Assembly (NCBI GenBank): GCA_025738555.1
Contig: JAOVFP010000018.1
Coordinates: forward strand, 1,674,001 to 1,738,000
From: Cyathus striatus
Taxonomy: Eukaryota; Basidiomycota; Agaricomycetes; Agaricales; Nidulariaceae
DNA: 64,000 nt
Direction of reading: 5' to 3'
Shown: piece by piece, positions 1-11,662 of the stretch
Layout: every line of letters begins with the position of its first letter
Numbering within the stretch: the stretch's first letter is position 1
Notes under the pieces: generated by a model
Seen by the model: only the letters and a program-made list of their open reading frames with translations
Database searches by the model: none
Told to the model about the DNA's origin: nothing
Translations under genes and position numbers: made by a program

Positions 1-640
1 TATTTAAGAAATGTCATGCTACTTAGCAACATTCAAACGTCTACATCGTACTACCTTATTTCAGACTATGGTACTGCACAGCACTTGATTCTTTGATTGA
101 TGTTTTATACCAGTTATCGTAGTTATGCAATTAATCTACAGATACAGCACTTCATCAATCGCTTCTACTTCCTCCCAGTGGGTGGTTACTAAAATCGTTT
201 TCAGCCACACCCGACTTACTCAATTCATCACGGGTGTCCGACTTTCCATAGCTTCCGCACTGCACATCACAGAACAAAACATAGGAAGGCGTAAGGTGTA
301 AGTGTGTAACAAGAAAGATCACCGAAAATAAGAGAACGGTATTATGGCTACATCTTAAAGACGAAGACAAGACAGAGATAGACGACAGGCTATAGCTACA
401 GTTGAGGATATCGTGGGTATACGCGGCGAACAAAAATCCCTACAATAAATCTACGCATGAACACTCTGATGCACAAACCCACCAACGCCCCCACCAGCAC
501 ACCATAGACTCTCAAACACCGACTCTCCACCGGCACTTGACCATATTGCCCTCTCTCATACTATGCATCTCCATCCTGCTAGGTGTACATATCATTAGAC
601 TGTGATACGCATGTAAAAGAAAACAACGTACCTAATTTAA
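1..640. repeat. Spacer copy 0 of the tandem module (left part cut by window edge)
   Basis: This stretch resembles the spacers at 17.38-18.1 kb, 39.9-40.6 kb and 57.5-58.3 kb. Shared landmarks are a segment reading TTGATTGATGTTTTAT near 96, CTTCTACTTCCTCCCA near 163, and AACAAAAATCCCTAC near 430. No convincing gene was found. The similarity stops near 600-640, where the transposon block begins. The module resumes at about 13.57 kb with an HMG-box copy, so the intervening 13 kb was probably inserted into one module. Confidence 0.6.
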
Positions 641-1359
641 AAAACTTCTTAAATGTCTCGGCTTCGAGACTCCAGTACCTAGCGCGTCGAGGAAGGAAAC
701 AGCGGGGAGGGGCTGAGTTCCCGCGCCGCCTCCCATAATTAAATCAGGAATATATAAAAAAACCTATTAAAAACATATAAACTCCGCGTTAGTACTGGTT
801 TAAAAACACTTTAAAACAAATATGCAACATAACCACTTTACCTTTCAAAATAACGTTGTGTTCTTTACACGAGTAGCAGAAACCTGAAACAAACAAAATG
901 ACTATGACAAATCAGCATGCGATATCAAGTGTGGAGATAGACAGAACATGGACTTACTAAATCCCTGAGACCCTGAATCCCTGAGACGACGAGACAAGCG
1001 AGACAGAGAGAGAGAAGGACCCCTGAAAATGCCTACCAAGGATTGATCCCTGGGACGGCCGATTTGTCTGCATGGATTTTGGGACATTTGGGCCAAAATG
1101 TCCGAACCGGATCAAGCCTTCAAAAAATTTCGAAATTTTGTCTGAATTCCGCCTCCGGCCTTCTAGAGCGCTGAAAATGTCCGAAAATGGGATCAAGCCT
1201 CAAATTTCGCCTAAAATCGCGCCAGCCCAGTCCAGGAGCTTCCAGGAGGCTGTATGGTACCGCTTCTGGTTGGAAAACAACAAATCTAGTTATACAACAT
1301 ATAATTCAACAAATTTATGATTATTTCGTAGTTAGATACATAGACTTGTGTAACAAGTA
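641..1359. other. Intergenic, degenerate repeat fragments
   Basis: No gene is supported here. The stretch from about 1005 to 1060 is an inverted match of 10,555-10,605: both contain a CCTTGGT(A/G)GGCATTTTC-type core next to a run of GA dinucleotides. Between 1080 and 1200 two related pieces, GGATCAAGCCT with a nearby TGTCCGAA, repeat. This looks like old transposon debris downstream of the minus-strand gene that ends at 1360. Confidence 0.4.
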
Positions 1360-4300
1360 TCAATCAAGTTCTGGGAGGGGTTTCTTCATCCGTGATAGCC
1401 TCATAGTCTCTTTCAATAACGGTTGAGAATCCTTTAGCCTGTTGTAAAGGAGCATATCAGTGTCAGACCCCAACTGTAACTTCGTTCCAGAATCCTGAAG
1501 TGTCGGTAAAGCAGTGAGGCGTGACAGGAAAGCCAATGATGGTAGAAAGGCAAACTGCCGAGTGTGAAAACGAGCAGTATTGTCAGTCAGAGATGTGAAC
1601 AAGTTCAATCTTTCAAACTGTTCAAAGACCTGAACACCGATATAAGAGTTTGCAGCTATATTTGTTGTCTCTTCATGAGCTGCATGCCGTCCATTTAGTC
1701 CACCTGTCCTAGTATAGATAACAAAAACTGTAGATTCATAGTGTTAGAATAAGTACGATTGATAGTATGGATAGTAGTAAAAGGTTGTAGTACTTACCTT
1801 TGCCAACCATAACCATGTTATCACTGGTGTATACAATGCCAAAATCACCAATACACAATTTATAATCTGGCGAAATACTTGCAGTTTGAAGATGATTGAG
1901 TAACGGAGGAAAAAATCCAGCTATTTGGTAGAGAGTTGTGCGTGTCGTTGATTTCTGTATTATAAACAAGTTAAGTTAAATTTTGACATACATAAATAAT
2001 AAACAAACCGTAGATGCTACGACAGTTGCTGCTAGTGCAGCATTGGCTGAGTTTCCAGCTACTGGTGCAGCGACTTTCTTACGTCGTGCATGTGTGCGTG
2101 TCTCACGTCCCTGGCCTGTTGTAAGGGCATTGGAGTCTTGTTGCTCTCGAAGCAGCTCATTAAACTTGCCAATGAGCTTGCGACGAAGTGTCTCAGCTGT
2201 TACTGGAACATTTTCAGTAACATTGCGGCGTATTCTGACAGCTCTAGCAGCATGTTCAGTTTGATGTTTGAAGCGAAGTTCAACGAGATCAGATACATCG
2301 ATATTCCCTAACTGAAGGTGACCAACAGGTTTGGAAGGGTCAGCTGGGATTTGAAGTTCAGGAAGTTTTTCATTGATAGCAGTGCGGATACTGATATAGT
2401 CCTCAGATAAGGTCTCTTCTTCTTCATCTGAATTGTGCTCAGGTAGGCTGTGACTGAAGAAAATCTTAGTATGGTTTACACTAAGTATAAATACGAACTT
2501 ACATAGCAGAAAAGTCATCCAGTGCAAGAGTAATTGCTGTGCAAGCCAGCGTTGTCAATTGGTCCTCATCCTTGGTATACCGTAGTGTGGCATTTTCAGC
2601 TCTCTCAACCGCATTTTGCAACTCAGTAGCATCACATACACTCTCTTCACTATCGGAGTCGACCTCGATATTGCCTTGAAACCATGAGTCGATTGCCGGT
2701 AACAATTGTTCTCTGCGACCATTGAGCTTTGAAGTTGAAACCCCAAGAAACAACATCAAGTTCTTCGCTTGCTCTGCAGCAGCTAGTGAAGCTTGCTTGA
2801 TTTCGTCATTAGAAGGTAATATAGCTAGTGTTGATATATCAGCGCCAGAGTGATCGAAATATGTATGGCAGTAGCCCGCTGCCGTTTTATTGGGATCAGA
2901 AATTGTTGCAGATAGAACAGCTTCTCGCATTCTAACTCCAAGTTTTGGAACCATGTACAAGAAGTCCAAATGAGTAAAATCCTTCACAATTGAACGTGCT
3001 TCACCAAAGGTACGCTCGCATGCCTCAGTGGAGTGATACCATGGAAGAAGAGGCATGGCATTGCCTCTGATATGATCACGATAAGCCAATATCAGCCCAA
3101 TAATGCCTTCTACTATCATACGAACAATGTCAGCAGCAGCAGCAGATAAGAAATACTGAGATCGAGAATATCCAGTTGCCTCCAGGTAGCGTCTCCAGTC
3201 TATGAAAAAGAACCAAGCACGAAAAGCAAGTATCAGACGCTCGATGTGGGCTATTTTGCGGTTCTGAATTGAGTCGATTAATTCTCCAAAGACAAACAAA
3301 AAGACAATTGCTCCGCGACACTCAGGAAATTTCTCTGATAGAAATTTGAGAGTCTCTGCAGAGAAAAGACGTGCAGCAGCATTATCATCTTGCCTACCAA
3401 GCTTTTCTACATCACGATGATATAGTGGAGAGCCAGGAGTGAATGCCATTTTGCGGATTTGATGATAAGTAGCAATATCATCACCAAGTGTAAGAAGCCG
3501 GGCACCAGAGTATATGTTGTTGCGTAATGTTTTTAGTGCATGCTTTGAGTCTTGTATCATAATGATAGGTTGGTTGCGATAGAATGGAATGGTTATAATT
3601 AAAGGTGGTTGGCCAGGAACTTCAATGGTATGTGTAATAACTTTGGGGCATGCTACCACGAGCATGCGTTGCACAGATCGTTCAACTTCGGTACCATCAC
3701 TTGCATATGAAATCACTTGTATATTTTTGTCGATTAAGCCATCAAGTATTTGTTTCAAATACGAGAATAGTGTTGGTGCTGAGACATCTGATCCAATACC
3801 AAGTGCTGCAAGGACAATAGGCGGGACTTTTGGAAGTGGAATCGTTATGCACCATAGACGAAGCTGAATCAAACAGTGAGTTAAACATCAATATAATTAT
3901 GAGTGAAAGCGATTACCTTTGTGGCTTTTGATATAGTTGAGTTCTTTATAGCCTCCTGTACGCTATCTGGATCTACAACTTCAATTGGCCCATCTGCTCC
4001 ACCAATAAGGAAATATGCAGATTTTTCAGCATCCCAGTATAGGCGAAGTTGGGGCTGGAGCTTTGTATCGTCACAGCTAAGTCCCAATGCCCCCTCAAAT
4101 CCAATTGCTTTAAGTCGCTCAGCAACCAGATCAAATGTGCGAGATGTTATTGCTGTTGGAAATCGAGGTTGCCGTGCTTCTTTCATACTGGATTTACAAT
4201 CTTGTAAGTAGTTTCATTCATCTTGAAGTATTACTTACCGAAAACTGCGGTCCGTCCTCATATGCAAATGTTTACCAAGTGCTCGAGCAGCCTTAGGACT

Positions 4301-5625
4301 TAGAATGTGAGCAATGTGGCTTGCTTCATCCCAGGCTGGTGAGCACCGAAAATTTTGCATCCCTTTGTTAGCACTTATACGATCAACCTTCATTACCATA
4401 GTTTCCACAAGTCCAGTGAAAACGGAGAAATCTTTATACTTCCCTTGGAGGACACCTTCTGCAAAGCGGATACATGGGGTATTTTTAGCATCATATATTC
4501 TGAATTAATGTATGCAGTTTAAAAGAATGTTTTATAACATACTGATGATGTAATGATCTCCTTCAGTCCAATAGATCTTGCATATATTTCTCCTTCGGTG
4601 TGATTGCGAAAGCGATTGTTAGTATAAATGAAATTCTTATCCTTAGGCATTGGACGACGAATTGCGGTTTTGAATTTTTTATTTTTTAGTAAAGAGCTGC
4701 ATTCACGGCAGGGAAATAGTTTCCCACTGCTTGTTGGCTGAGTTACTTCCTTTTTGCAGGATGTCGAGAACACACGCTCTCGAATATGGTCATTTCGCCA
4801 CTTGTGTTCATGCATTTGAATATCAAGGACTTCGTTTTTAGACAGTTGGAGAAGCTTTGAAAATGCTTTTTTAAATTTCTCCTTTGCAATGATGGTAAGT
4901 GACCGACCACCCCCACCGTCAACAGAAGTACGATGAAGATATGTTGCAATCAACTTGGAGTCAGCTGTCGTAATTCCAGGACATGGTTTCATTAACCTAG
5001 TGTTTGCAGTATTTAGCTTACTGGTTATAGCTTTATCTTTTAGGTAGAACAGTGTTTGCATTCCAGCGGTCGGGCTTGTCTTCGCATTTATTATGCATTG
5101 ACCTGTATTAACATGACGATCCCAGCGTCTGGTATTGTAAAGTTCCTGCATGGTGACATTGGAACCACACTTCACACAGCGAACCATTCGAGGATTAGAA
5201 ATGTGAAATTCGACACTAGAATTTATTTTGAGAATTTTTGTCTTGAATCTAGGGAATTTAACTGGGTCGGTACTGTGATGAGGAAAGGTGCATATTTTGA
5301 CGTGTTCTGACCACAAATCAAAATCATTTGAGTTGACCATTGTAATCTTACGACCACATGGAGAATGCATAGCAGAGAAAGAATCCATTTCAACACCTGG
5401 GTCATCCTTGGACAACTTTTGCCGATATTCAGATAGACTAAGAAGTTTATCGTTTTTGGACGTAGTCCTATCACGTGACATATTCTTTAGCTGGTTGCCT
5501 CGAAGTTTCTTCGATGGCTGTTCAACTTCTACATTCCCAACATCATCACCCTTTCGCTTTTTTGCCAATGCTGTAACAGGCTTGAAGAAGTCAAAGATCT
5601 TCTGTTTCTTTGGAGGTAGAGGCAT
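1360..5625 (-). CDS. Large DDE-type transposase-like protein (basidiomycete, P-element-like layout)
   Basis: This is an eight-exon-scale minus-strand gene modelled as seven exons: 4543-5625, 4239-4499, 3917-4187, 2503-3863, 2009-2453, 1798-1954 and 1360-1727, about 1,310 residues. All junctions keep phase except the first intron. The N-terminus has a PCNA-box-like KQKIFDFF (residues 7-14) and a Lys-rich stretch. Near residues 150-180 there is a CVKC...RH...C zinc-binding pattern, with a second CREC pair further on. Three acidic signatures follow: LSCDDTKL, SYASDGTEVE with QDSKHALKTLRNN, and STEACERTFGEAR. The last two recall the D and E blocks of P-element/THAP9-like transposases. The C-terminal part is acidic and then basic, and probably binds DNA. 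I recognise this as a widespread agaricomycete transposon-associated family, but the superfamily assignment is inference. No in-frame stop was found, so the copy looks recent. No convincing TIRs were found around it. Confidence 0.7.
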
Positions 5626-6141
5626 GTCTGGAGGTTTAGTGGTGTTGTGTGAGGTTTCCGAATTAAGGCGAGAGGGTTACGCTTTGACAGGGGAAACACA
5701 CGAGTTAGAAAAGAAGAGAGTTGTTGAGTTGAAGACTTAAGAACTTTAAAATGCGTGTCTAATGTCTCGTATTTCAGAACTCTAAAGTACAGGGTCTATT
5801 TACTGGGGTTTTTATAGGTATTTACAATATAGAGACGAGTCAGAATGAGTATATAACGAGTCAGGGAAAGTATATAATGAGTCAGGGAAAGTAAGTATTT
5901 GTAAGTATTTTGTAAGTATTGAGTCAAAGGAGAAATGGTACGGGTAAGGGAACAGGAAAGAGAACGGTACCGATGTAACGTACGGTACCGTGAAGTCTAG
6001 ACAAAAGAACAAAGGAACGAACGGAACCGGGAACCAATGAGACGGGGGAGCAAGCGCGGAGGAGTTGATGGGTGAGAGGGGTCACGTGACCAACGGATTC
6101 GGACTCCGTGGCACTTAGATAGTTGATGCAAGGTCGAGACC
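5626..6141. other. Intergenic with a short tandem repeat
   Basis: This is the 5' side of the transposase-like gene and the 3' side of the Ulp1-like gene. A small minisatellite around 5,830-5,930 repeats GAGTCAGGGAAAGTA and AAGTATTTGT. No gene is supported. Confidence 0.45.
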
Positions 6142-7865
6142 TTACATGTTGCTATCACCATGTTGGTCGTCAAATGGCTCGGGACACGACAATTCTTCCA
6201 CATCACCACCTTCCTCCACATTTACTTCATCAAACATCCATATCCTGTCGGATTCGTCATCACCAAGTATGTCCTCCATCATGCACTCAGCAATGGTTAC
6301 TGTAGTCTCAGAGCTCTGTTCCATTGAATGTGGATGTACATCAACAATCATATCAGCAGTGATCACAGCCTCCTCTGACTCTTCCTTCCAACCTTCAAAT
6401 TCATCCATTCCTTCGGTACTGGTGGGTGGTGTGGGATGTATATGCTCATCAGCGTGGTCTCGGGGTGGTGTCCCTGCACCATCATAGTTCTGGTGGGGTA
6501 TATCAGTTGCAGTGCATGCTAATTTCATTTCAAACATACCTCTGACTTCACAAACACTAACAACCGATTAAATAGTTGCAGTCACTCACGAACATTCCAG
6601 TTCTGTGTCCACAAACGATCTTCAAACACATCATGGGCGATTATATTCATACTGGCGACACCACATGAGTTTCCATCCATCTGTAGCTCATGATCTAAGC
6701 TATCCCCCTGGTACGTGAACCATCCAACATTCAAGTGCTTTAGCCAGCGTTTGATTGCTCTCATGAGGAGCCTTGGCTCTGGAGAGCCCTGCTCAGTACG
6801 CGAGTCACCTAAAACATGGTATTGAAGATTTCCTACTTCCAAAGAAGAACAAAACTTACCATAGGCAACAATCTGCCGCTCGAAATCAATGAGACAGGCA
6901 GTCCAATGGCCATCATGAACATGGGCTGGAAAGTAAATCTTCTCCAGGTTCGACGTTCCAACTTTCTTCTCATAGATGCTAAGGTAGTTTGCATCATCTT
7001 CGTTATATGCAGTTTGAAACTGGGCAGCCTGAACTAGGAATGTCACAAAATCTACTGGTGCAATCATAATCTTGCTGTCCATTCCATTTGAAACAAGACG
7101 CAATGTAAGCTCATCCACCATTACATCCATCTCATTCGTGCTCAACCAACGTGAACTAAGAAATGTGGACAATGCCAATGTCGTCACGGAACCACCAACA
7201 TAGTGCAACAGAGTGTTTCGCTCAAATGAGTGAATAATGACACGAGCATTATATGCCTCTGCACTTGTTACACTGTCAACTCCCATCTCCTCCTTTTTCA
7301 GCCATTCATCCGTCCCCCGCCAGTTGTTCTGCTCTACTCGTAACGTCAACAACTCCTTCCAAAAAGCCAGTGCATATAGTGGAAACCGATCAGCACCATT
7401 GTTGAACCATGGATCTGTTATGGAGCATGCTCCATTTAAGAATGCGTGTCCAAAGGCCATCTCAAGTGTGTTGAGGACACTCTCAGGAGGCTGTGGTCGT
7501 TCAAGTAGGATCCGGATGTTGGTAGTAGGAGGGTCACGGCTATACCATGTTTCAGGCATTGTGAAACTGAAGGCATGTGAGAGTGGAGGCAGTGGATGCT
7601 GAAGGAACTTGTGCACCAGCATGGATTTCGATGGCAGATGCATTACAGCCGCTTCTGGAAGCCGGAGGGCATCGCTGACAGCAAGCACAAGTGCACCAGG
7701 GGGATTTTTAGGGTAGAGTGGTCCATTCTGTACAACCCATTCAGTGCGATTGAATTTCTTTGTTACTGTTAAGTCAAAGAATCCAATGTTGACCATGGCT
7801 CTTGAAGAGGGGGAAGAAAGAAAAAGCAAGCAATTACGCTCGTTGTTGCATTCAACATCGATCAA
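6142..7865 (-). CDS. Ulp1-like (C48 family) cysteine protease
   Basis: The model has three exons (6860-7865, 6590-6808, 6142-6545) with introns of 51 bp (GTAAGT...TTTTAG) and 44 bp (GTGAGT...GAAG). It codes for about 542 residues without a stop. The C-terminal half carries the Ulp1/SENP signature: histidine in HDGHWTACLIDF, acidic residue shortly after, then the QMDGNSCGV block with the presumed nucleophilic cysteine and oxyanion glutamine. Upstream is a helical region (residues about 190-260) of the kind that precedes Ulp1 domains in fungal transposon-borne proteases. The last 130 residues are strongly acidic. The role would be cleavage of SUMO or a SUMO-like tag. Fungal genomes carry many such genes inside or beside DNA transposons. 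Here the neighbours on both sides are transposon genes, so a transposon origin is likely. The true start could lie upstream. Confidence 0.72.
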
Positions 7866-8367
7866 CCACTAAAATTTGAAACACGTGTTATCGCCAAATC
7901 ACTGGGCGCTGCACTACACACTGACGTGTTCAACGCATTCAATGGGATTCAAACCCACTTCCGCAAAAATAGCTCAATAAAAGTTCAACAACTTAACTAC
8001 TTAGCTATAAGATGATAAATGTCTGATTTCTAGATCAACCTTTACCCCTACCAGCCTGATTTTGTCTTAATGTTAACTCAAGCATTTTGTCAATTTTCGG
8101 CCTCAAAATAGTCCTACTCAATAAGTCGTTAGATTTTTTTGTTATGTGTTTTATAACGGAAGCGGACGTTTAGCGATAGAGCCCACATGTTCAGGCACCT
8201 GCCAAGTAGCTGATGTAAGAGGTTCTGATTGGTGCTGAGTTTCTGAGTTTAAATTGAAAGACTTGACCTGTTGCCGTGCGCGCTGATGGCGCAGCCGTGC
8301 ATTGCTCTAGCTGCGCTACTGTGTTTCTAATAAATCGATTGCCCTTTCCCCCGCTTCACTGCTTGAG

Positions 8368-8739
8368 ATGCCTAGACAGAGAACAGGAAATCGTATCAAC
8401 TCACAGACACAGCAGTACAAGTCTCACAAGAAAACTCTGGCCGATCTTGAAGCTCTTGCCATTCTGCTTCTTGCTGAAGCAGAAGATGATGACGATGAAA
8501 TTGCTGCTTTGGGGATTGCGGAGATTGCTCTGAATGAGGCAAGGTTCCTTCGCACAATTAAGAGTGGGAGATATGGAAGGCGGGGTCCATACAATCAGCA
8601 GAAAGCCACTCAGTTCTACAAGCTTCTTTTAACTGAGTACTCTGATAGGTTTTTTAAATTGTGGCTCCGGTGTGTTTCCAGTACATATATCTATATTAGC
8701 AATGTTTTGAAGAGGGCCGATAGAATCACTGCTTGCTGA
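8368..8739 (+). pseudogene. Harbinger transposase, N-terminal remnant
   Basis: The reading frame starts MPRQRTG and keeps the N-terminal region typical of basidiomycete Harbinger/DDE_Tnp_4 transposases, with a run of aspartates and then RRGPYNQQKATQFYKLLLTEY and FFKLWLR. After FFKLWLR (about 8,665) the expected catalytic domain is absent. The sequence becomes the 3' end of the convergent Myb gene read in antisense, and the frame closes at 8,739. The most direct explanation is an internal deletion that joined the transposase N-terminus to the tail of the neighbouring gene. No DDE residues remain, so this copy cannot encode a working transposase. Confidence 0.6.
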
Positions 8740-10321
8740 GCGCTCTATACTGACAGAGCGAGAGTGCTTGCAACGCTTTTGTGGACGTATGTCTTCTTGA
8801 TCTGAAAGGGGGGCAGTGGAATTGTAGTCCCTTGCGCGCATTACATCAGAAGCATCCCTAGCACTTTGGAAGATGAGTAAAGTGAATTATAAAATGAACG
8901 GAAACATACACTTTGTCAATCAACTCATATATCTCCGACTCCTTGAATGCCTTCATGACCCACGTTGAATAGCCAAAAACCGTCTTCTTATTTACTCTAC
9001 CCTCATCATCTCCATCTCCACCACCTGTATGGTTCTCCCACTCTCGCACAGCCTTGTACTTCATCCATGCGTTGGTGTGCCAGTAGCTGCTGATGGTCTT
9101 TGGGTCCCTTCCCGAAAGGAGCTTCGAAATCTATTACTGGTATTAACAAATGGAGTGATACAAACAAGAGAGATACGGGCATACCTTTCCCCAGACCCTC
9201 TTCTGCTTCGTCTTGAACGTCGGCCAAATCTCCGGGCTGGTTATGAACTGTACAATAACAGCCTTCTCTGCTTCAGTCAGCCGCTGCTTGGAATCGCCAC
9301 TATCACTATCATAGATGCTGGGGCTGCTGCTTTCCTCATCCGAACCGGCCTGCTCCTCGTCATTGCTCTCTAGCCATTCAATGCCCTTCACCAATTCAAC
9401 TACATCCACCTCCGCCACTACCTCCTGAACTTTGCGCGGCCGTGGCTTCGGCTTGGGTAAGGAAGCAGCCTCCTTCGCCTGCTGACTGAGCTTCATGATC
9501 TCCTCGTCTGATGCGCCAGCAGATCTTCGGTTTTGCTCGCCACTCTTACTCCCAGCACCCTTGGCCTTAGCACGCGAGCGTTTTGCAGCCTTTGCTTGCT
9601 TTGGTGACTTGCTAATGGCCACTGACTCCGCACGAGTAGCGGTCTTCTTGCGACCCTTGTTAGCTGATTTCGAAGAGCTCTCGGTGGGTACAACATTGGC
9701 AAGGGAAGTCGGTTGTTCGTTGAGGGAGGGAGCAGAGGCAACTGTGGGAGTTGGTGGGGGTGGAATCACGGTAGCAGGAATCCAGGGCATATTCCATTTC
9801 GGTGCTGGGGAGTCAAGCACAAGAGGAATACAAGATTGCACATGGTGGACTGGTGTAGGAGTTGAAAAAGTAGCAACATGTCCTAGACACAATGAAGGAT
9901 TAGAACAGGGAACAAAAAAAAACAAAAAAAACGTACCATAACCATGTATATGACCTCTACTATGGGCAGCGTGATGAGAACTTGGAGTAGGAACAAGATT
10001 CTCCTTCCCAGGACGAGCCGGAGTCTGGGGATAACTGGTTACTGTAGCCTGTTGTTTGTGCGCCAGGTGAATACCAGGGAGGGAGCCATAGGCACCCGGA
10101 GAATAACTCTGTGCGTCCTCCTGTCTGAAAAGGCCCAGAGATGCGATAGGTGGCAAGGACACAGTTGGATGTTGGGTTCTAAACGAAGAAGCACGCTGCG
10201 CTTGCGGTGTCTCAGGGTAGCCAGGGCTGTCTACAAGATAAGATAAACAGTATTAGTTCAATCGAAAATAGCCCATTGCAAACATACCTCTTGTAGACGA
10301 GACAGCCTGGGAAGCATTCAT
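8629..10321 (-). CDS. Myb/SANT-like DNA-binding protein of the Harbinger element
   Basis: Five exons can be read without a stop: 10288-10321, 9937-10230, 9185-9882, 8910-9130 and 8629-8863, about 493 residues. All introns are 46-57 bp with GT-AG ends. The first half is Pro/Ser-rich and low complexity. A Lys/Ala-rich basic patch (around RAKAKGAGSKSG) is followed by an acidic serine run. The Myb/SANT-like domain follows: LTEAEKAVIVQFITS, then WPTFKTKQKRVWGK, joined by splicing to ISKLLSGRDPKTISSYWHTN. A HTGGGDGDD segment and ELIDKVARDASDVMRARDYNS come last. Harbinger elements encode such a partner to bring the transposase to the nucleus and element ends. Its 3' end lies antisense to the transposase remnant. 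The gene is intact although the transposase is not, so it could act in trans. Confidence 0.75.
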
Positions 10322-10523
10322 GGTGCTGTCTGGTGTCGTGCGCTGTGGATGATGGAAAATTAAGTTTACGGGGCAGCAGCGTTACTGTCGCCACCAGCAC
10401 CGTGTTGTTGGTTCGAGCTCCGCTTTAACTTCCTTGCCTCTTACTTGGCATCAGATTACCGCATGGTCTCCTTTGATCTCAAAAATTCTAACGAAAAACC
10501 ATAATGACTTATTGAGTAGGACT

Positions 10524-10710
10524 AATGTCTGATTTGCATCAGGCCTGGCGGCCGTCAGAAATGGGATCGATCCTTGGTGGGCATTTTCAGGGGTCCTGAG
10601 AGAGAGAGCGCGAGAAAGGGGAAAGGGAAGCAAGAATGGAAAGAGAATGAGTACCTCAACAGTCAGGAGTTCACGTGGAAGCGGAAAACCGACCCGCGAG
10701 ACGAGTCCGT
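10524..10710. other. Short intergenic stretch with repeat debris
   Basis: This contains the inverted partner of the repeat at about 1,005-1,060, with a GAGAGAGAGCG run near 10,600. Nothing else is supported. Confidence 0.35.
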
Positions 10711-11662
10711 AGTCCCCTGTTACATCTGAGATCGGATCTTACGATGGGGCTAACCGTAAGTAGTAATGCACGTGACTTGGCTCGCAAGTCAGTTCGTGCG
10801 GTAAGGTGGCGCTCTGACAGCGCTTATATGTCCATTCTGTATTACTTACTACATATTATCGCGACATAACATGTAGAAGCTATAATATATACATATAATT
10901 TAATTGTACTTCCGAAAAATATATTTTACCATTGTATTTATCCGATGGACACCCCAGAATTTATTTCGACATATATACTGCATGCATAAGGTAACATGTA
11001 TAGTAGTTATGTGATATCTTAACTAAGTTGCAGCAAAACTTACAATCGTATGCAGGTGGTGTGTATTTCCTCAATACAATATAAGGTAGGTATCAAACCA
11101 AAGATTCCGGCAGCATTCACTTAAGGAACTCAAGTCACACAAGCAGTGCGCTGCAACGACGACATGTATTTGCATACCGAAAGCTTAGCAGAGCTTTAAT
11201 TCACGGCATGTAAATATATCTTCGTGTAAATTAAATACGAGAACGGTCTTACCAAAACATCTGCACCATATAATCAATTTATTAGAATACAACATGAGAT
11301 ACACGCTCTGAAGTTTAAAGCAATAAATGCAAAATAAATGTTCCAGAACTGTTACTTCAACTCTCACACATCATTATAAATGTTATTATGGATACTACTG
11401 GTCTATATTAAATAGCTGAACGAGGTTTTTAACTACAAGTATTGTTTTCGTAAATATGGTGTATAATAAGGGTACAGTATTGGGTACAGACTTACAGTAC
11501 TAATTGCTTGTGCGCATTATGGAGCGCGCGCGGGAAGGATTGGCGTATAAGCGCCTACAAAGCGTCAATACACCGTTCAAACTGGCTTGCAAACAGGTCA
11601 CGTGCATTACTACTTACGGTTAGCCTCATCGTAAGATCCGATCTCAGATGTAACAGGGGACT
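10711..11662. mobile_element. Non-autonomous TIR element (MITE-like), 952 bp
   Basis: The outer 66 bp (10,711-10,776 and 11,597-11,662) are inverted copies with one mismatch, starting AGTCCCCTGTTACATCTGAG. A weaker inverted match extends inward to about 125 bp. The interior is AT-rich and has no supported gene. A second element is inserted exactly at the right end, so the original right flank now lies at 12,936. No clear target duplication was found for this outer element. Confidence 0.72.

Larger units (their letters stand above)
8110..10523. mobile_element. PIF/Harbinger-type DNA transposon, transposase-truncated
   Basis: Terminal inverted repeats begin AGTCCTACTCAATAAGTC at 8110 and, reversed, end at 10,523. 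The outer 18 bp are identical and similarity continues to about 35 bp. The trinucleotide AAT flanks both sides (8107-8109 and 10,524-10,526), which matches the 3-bp target duplications of Harbinger elements. The element is 2,414 bp. It holds a plus-strand transposase remnant and an intact convergent Myb/SANT gene, the usual two-gene Harbinger layout. Full-length elements of this type should be longer, so about 1 kb of transposase is missing. Confidence 0.8.

Noticed and set aside
651..5795. Similar direct sequences on both sides of the transposase-like gene (AATGTCTCG...AGTAC near 651 and 5,761)
   Set aside because: Only a patchy 35-bp match, direct and not inverted, without a target duplication. 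Not enough to define element ends.
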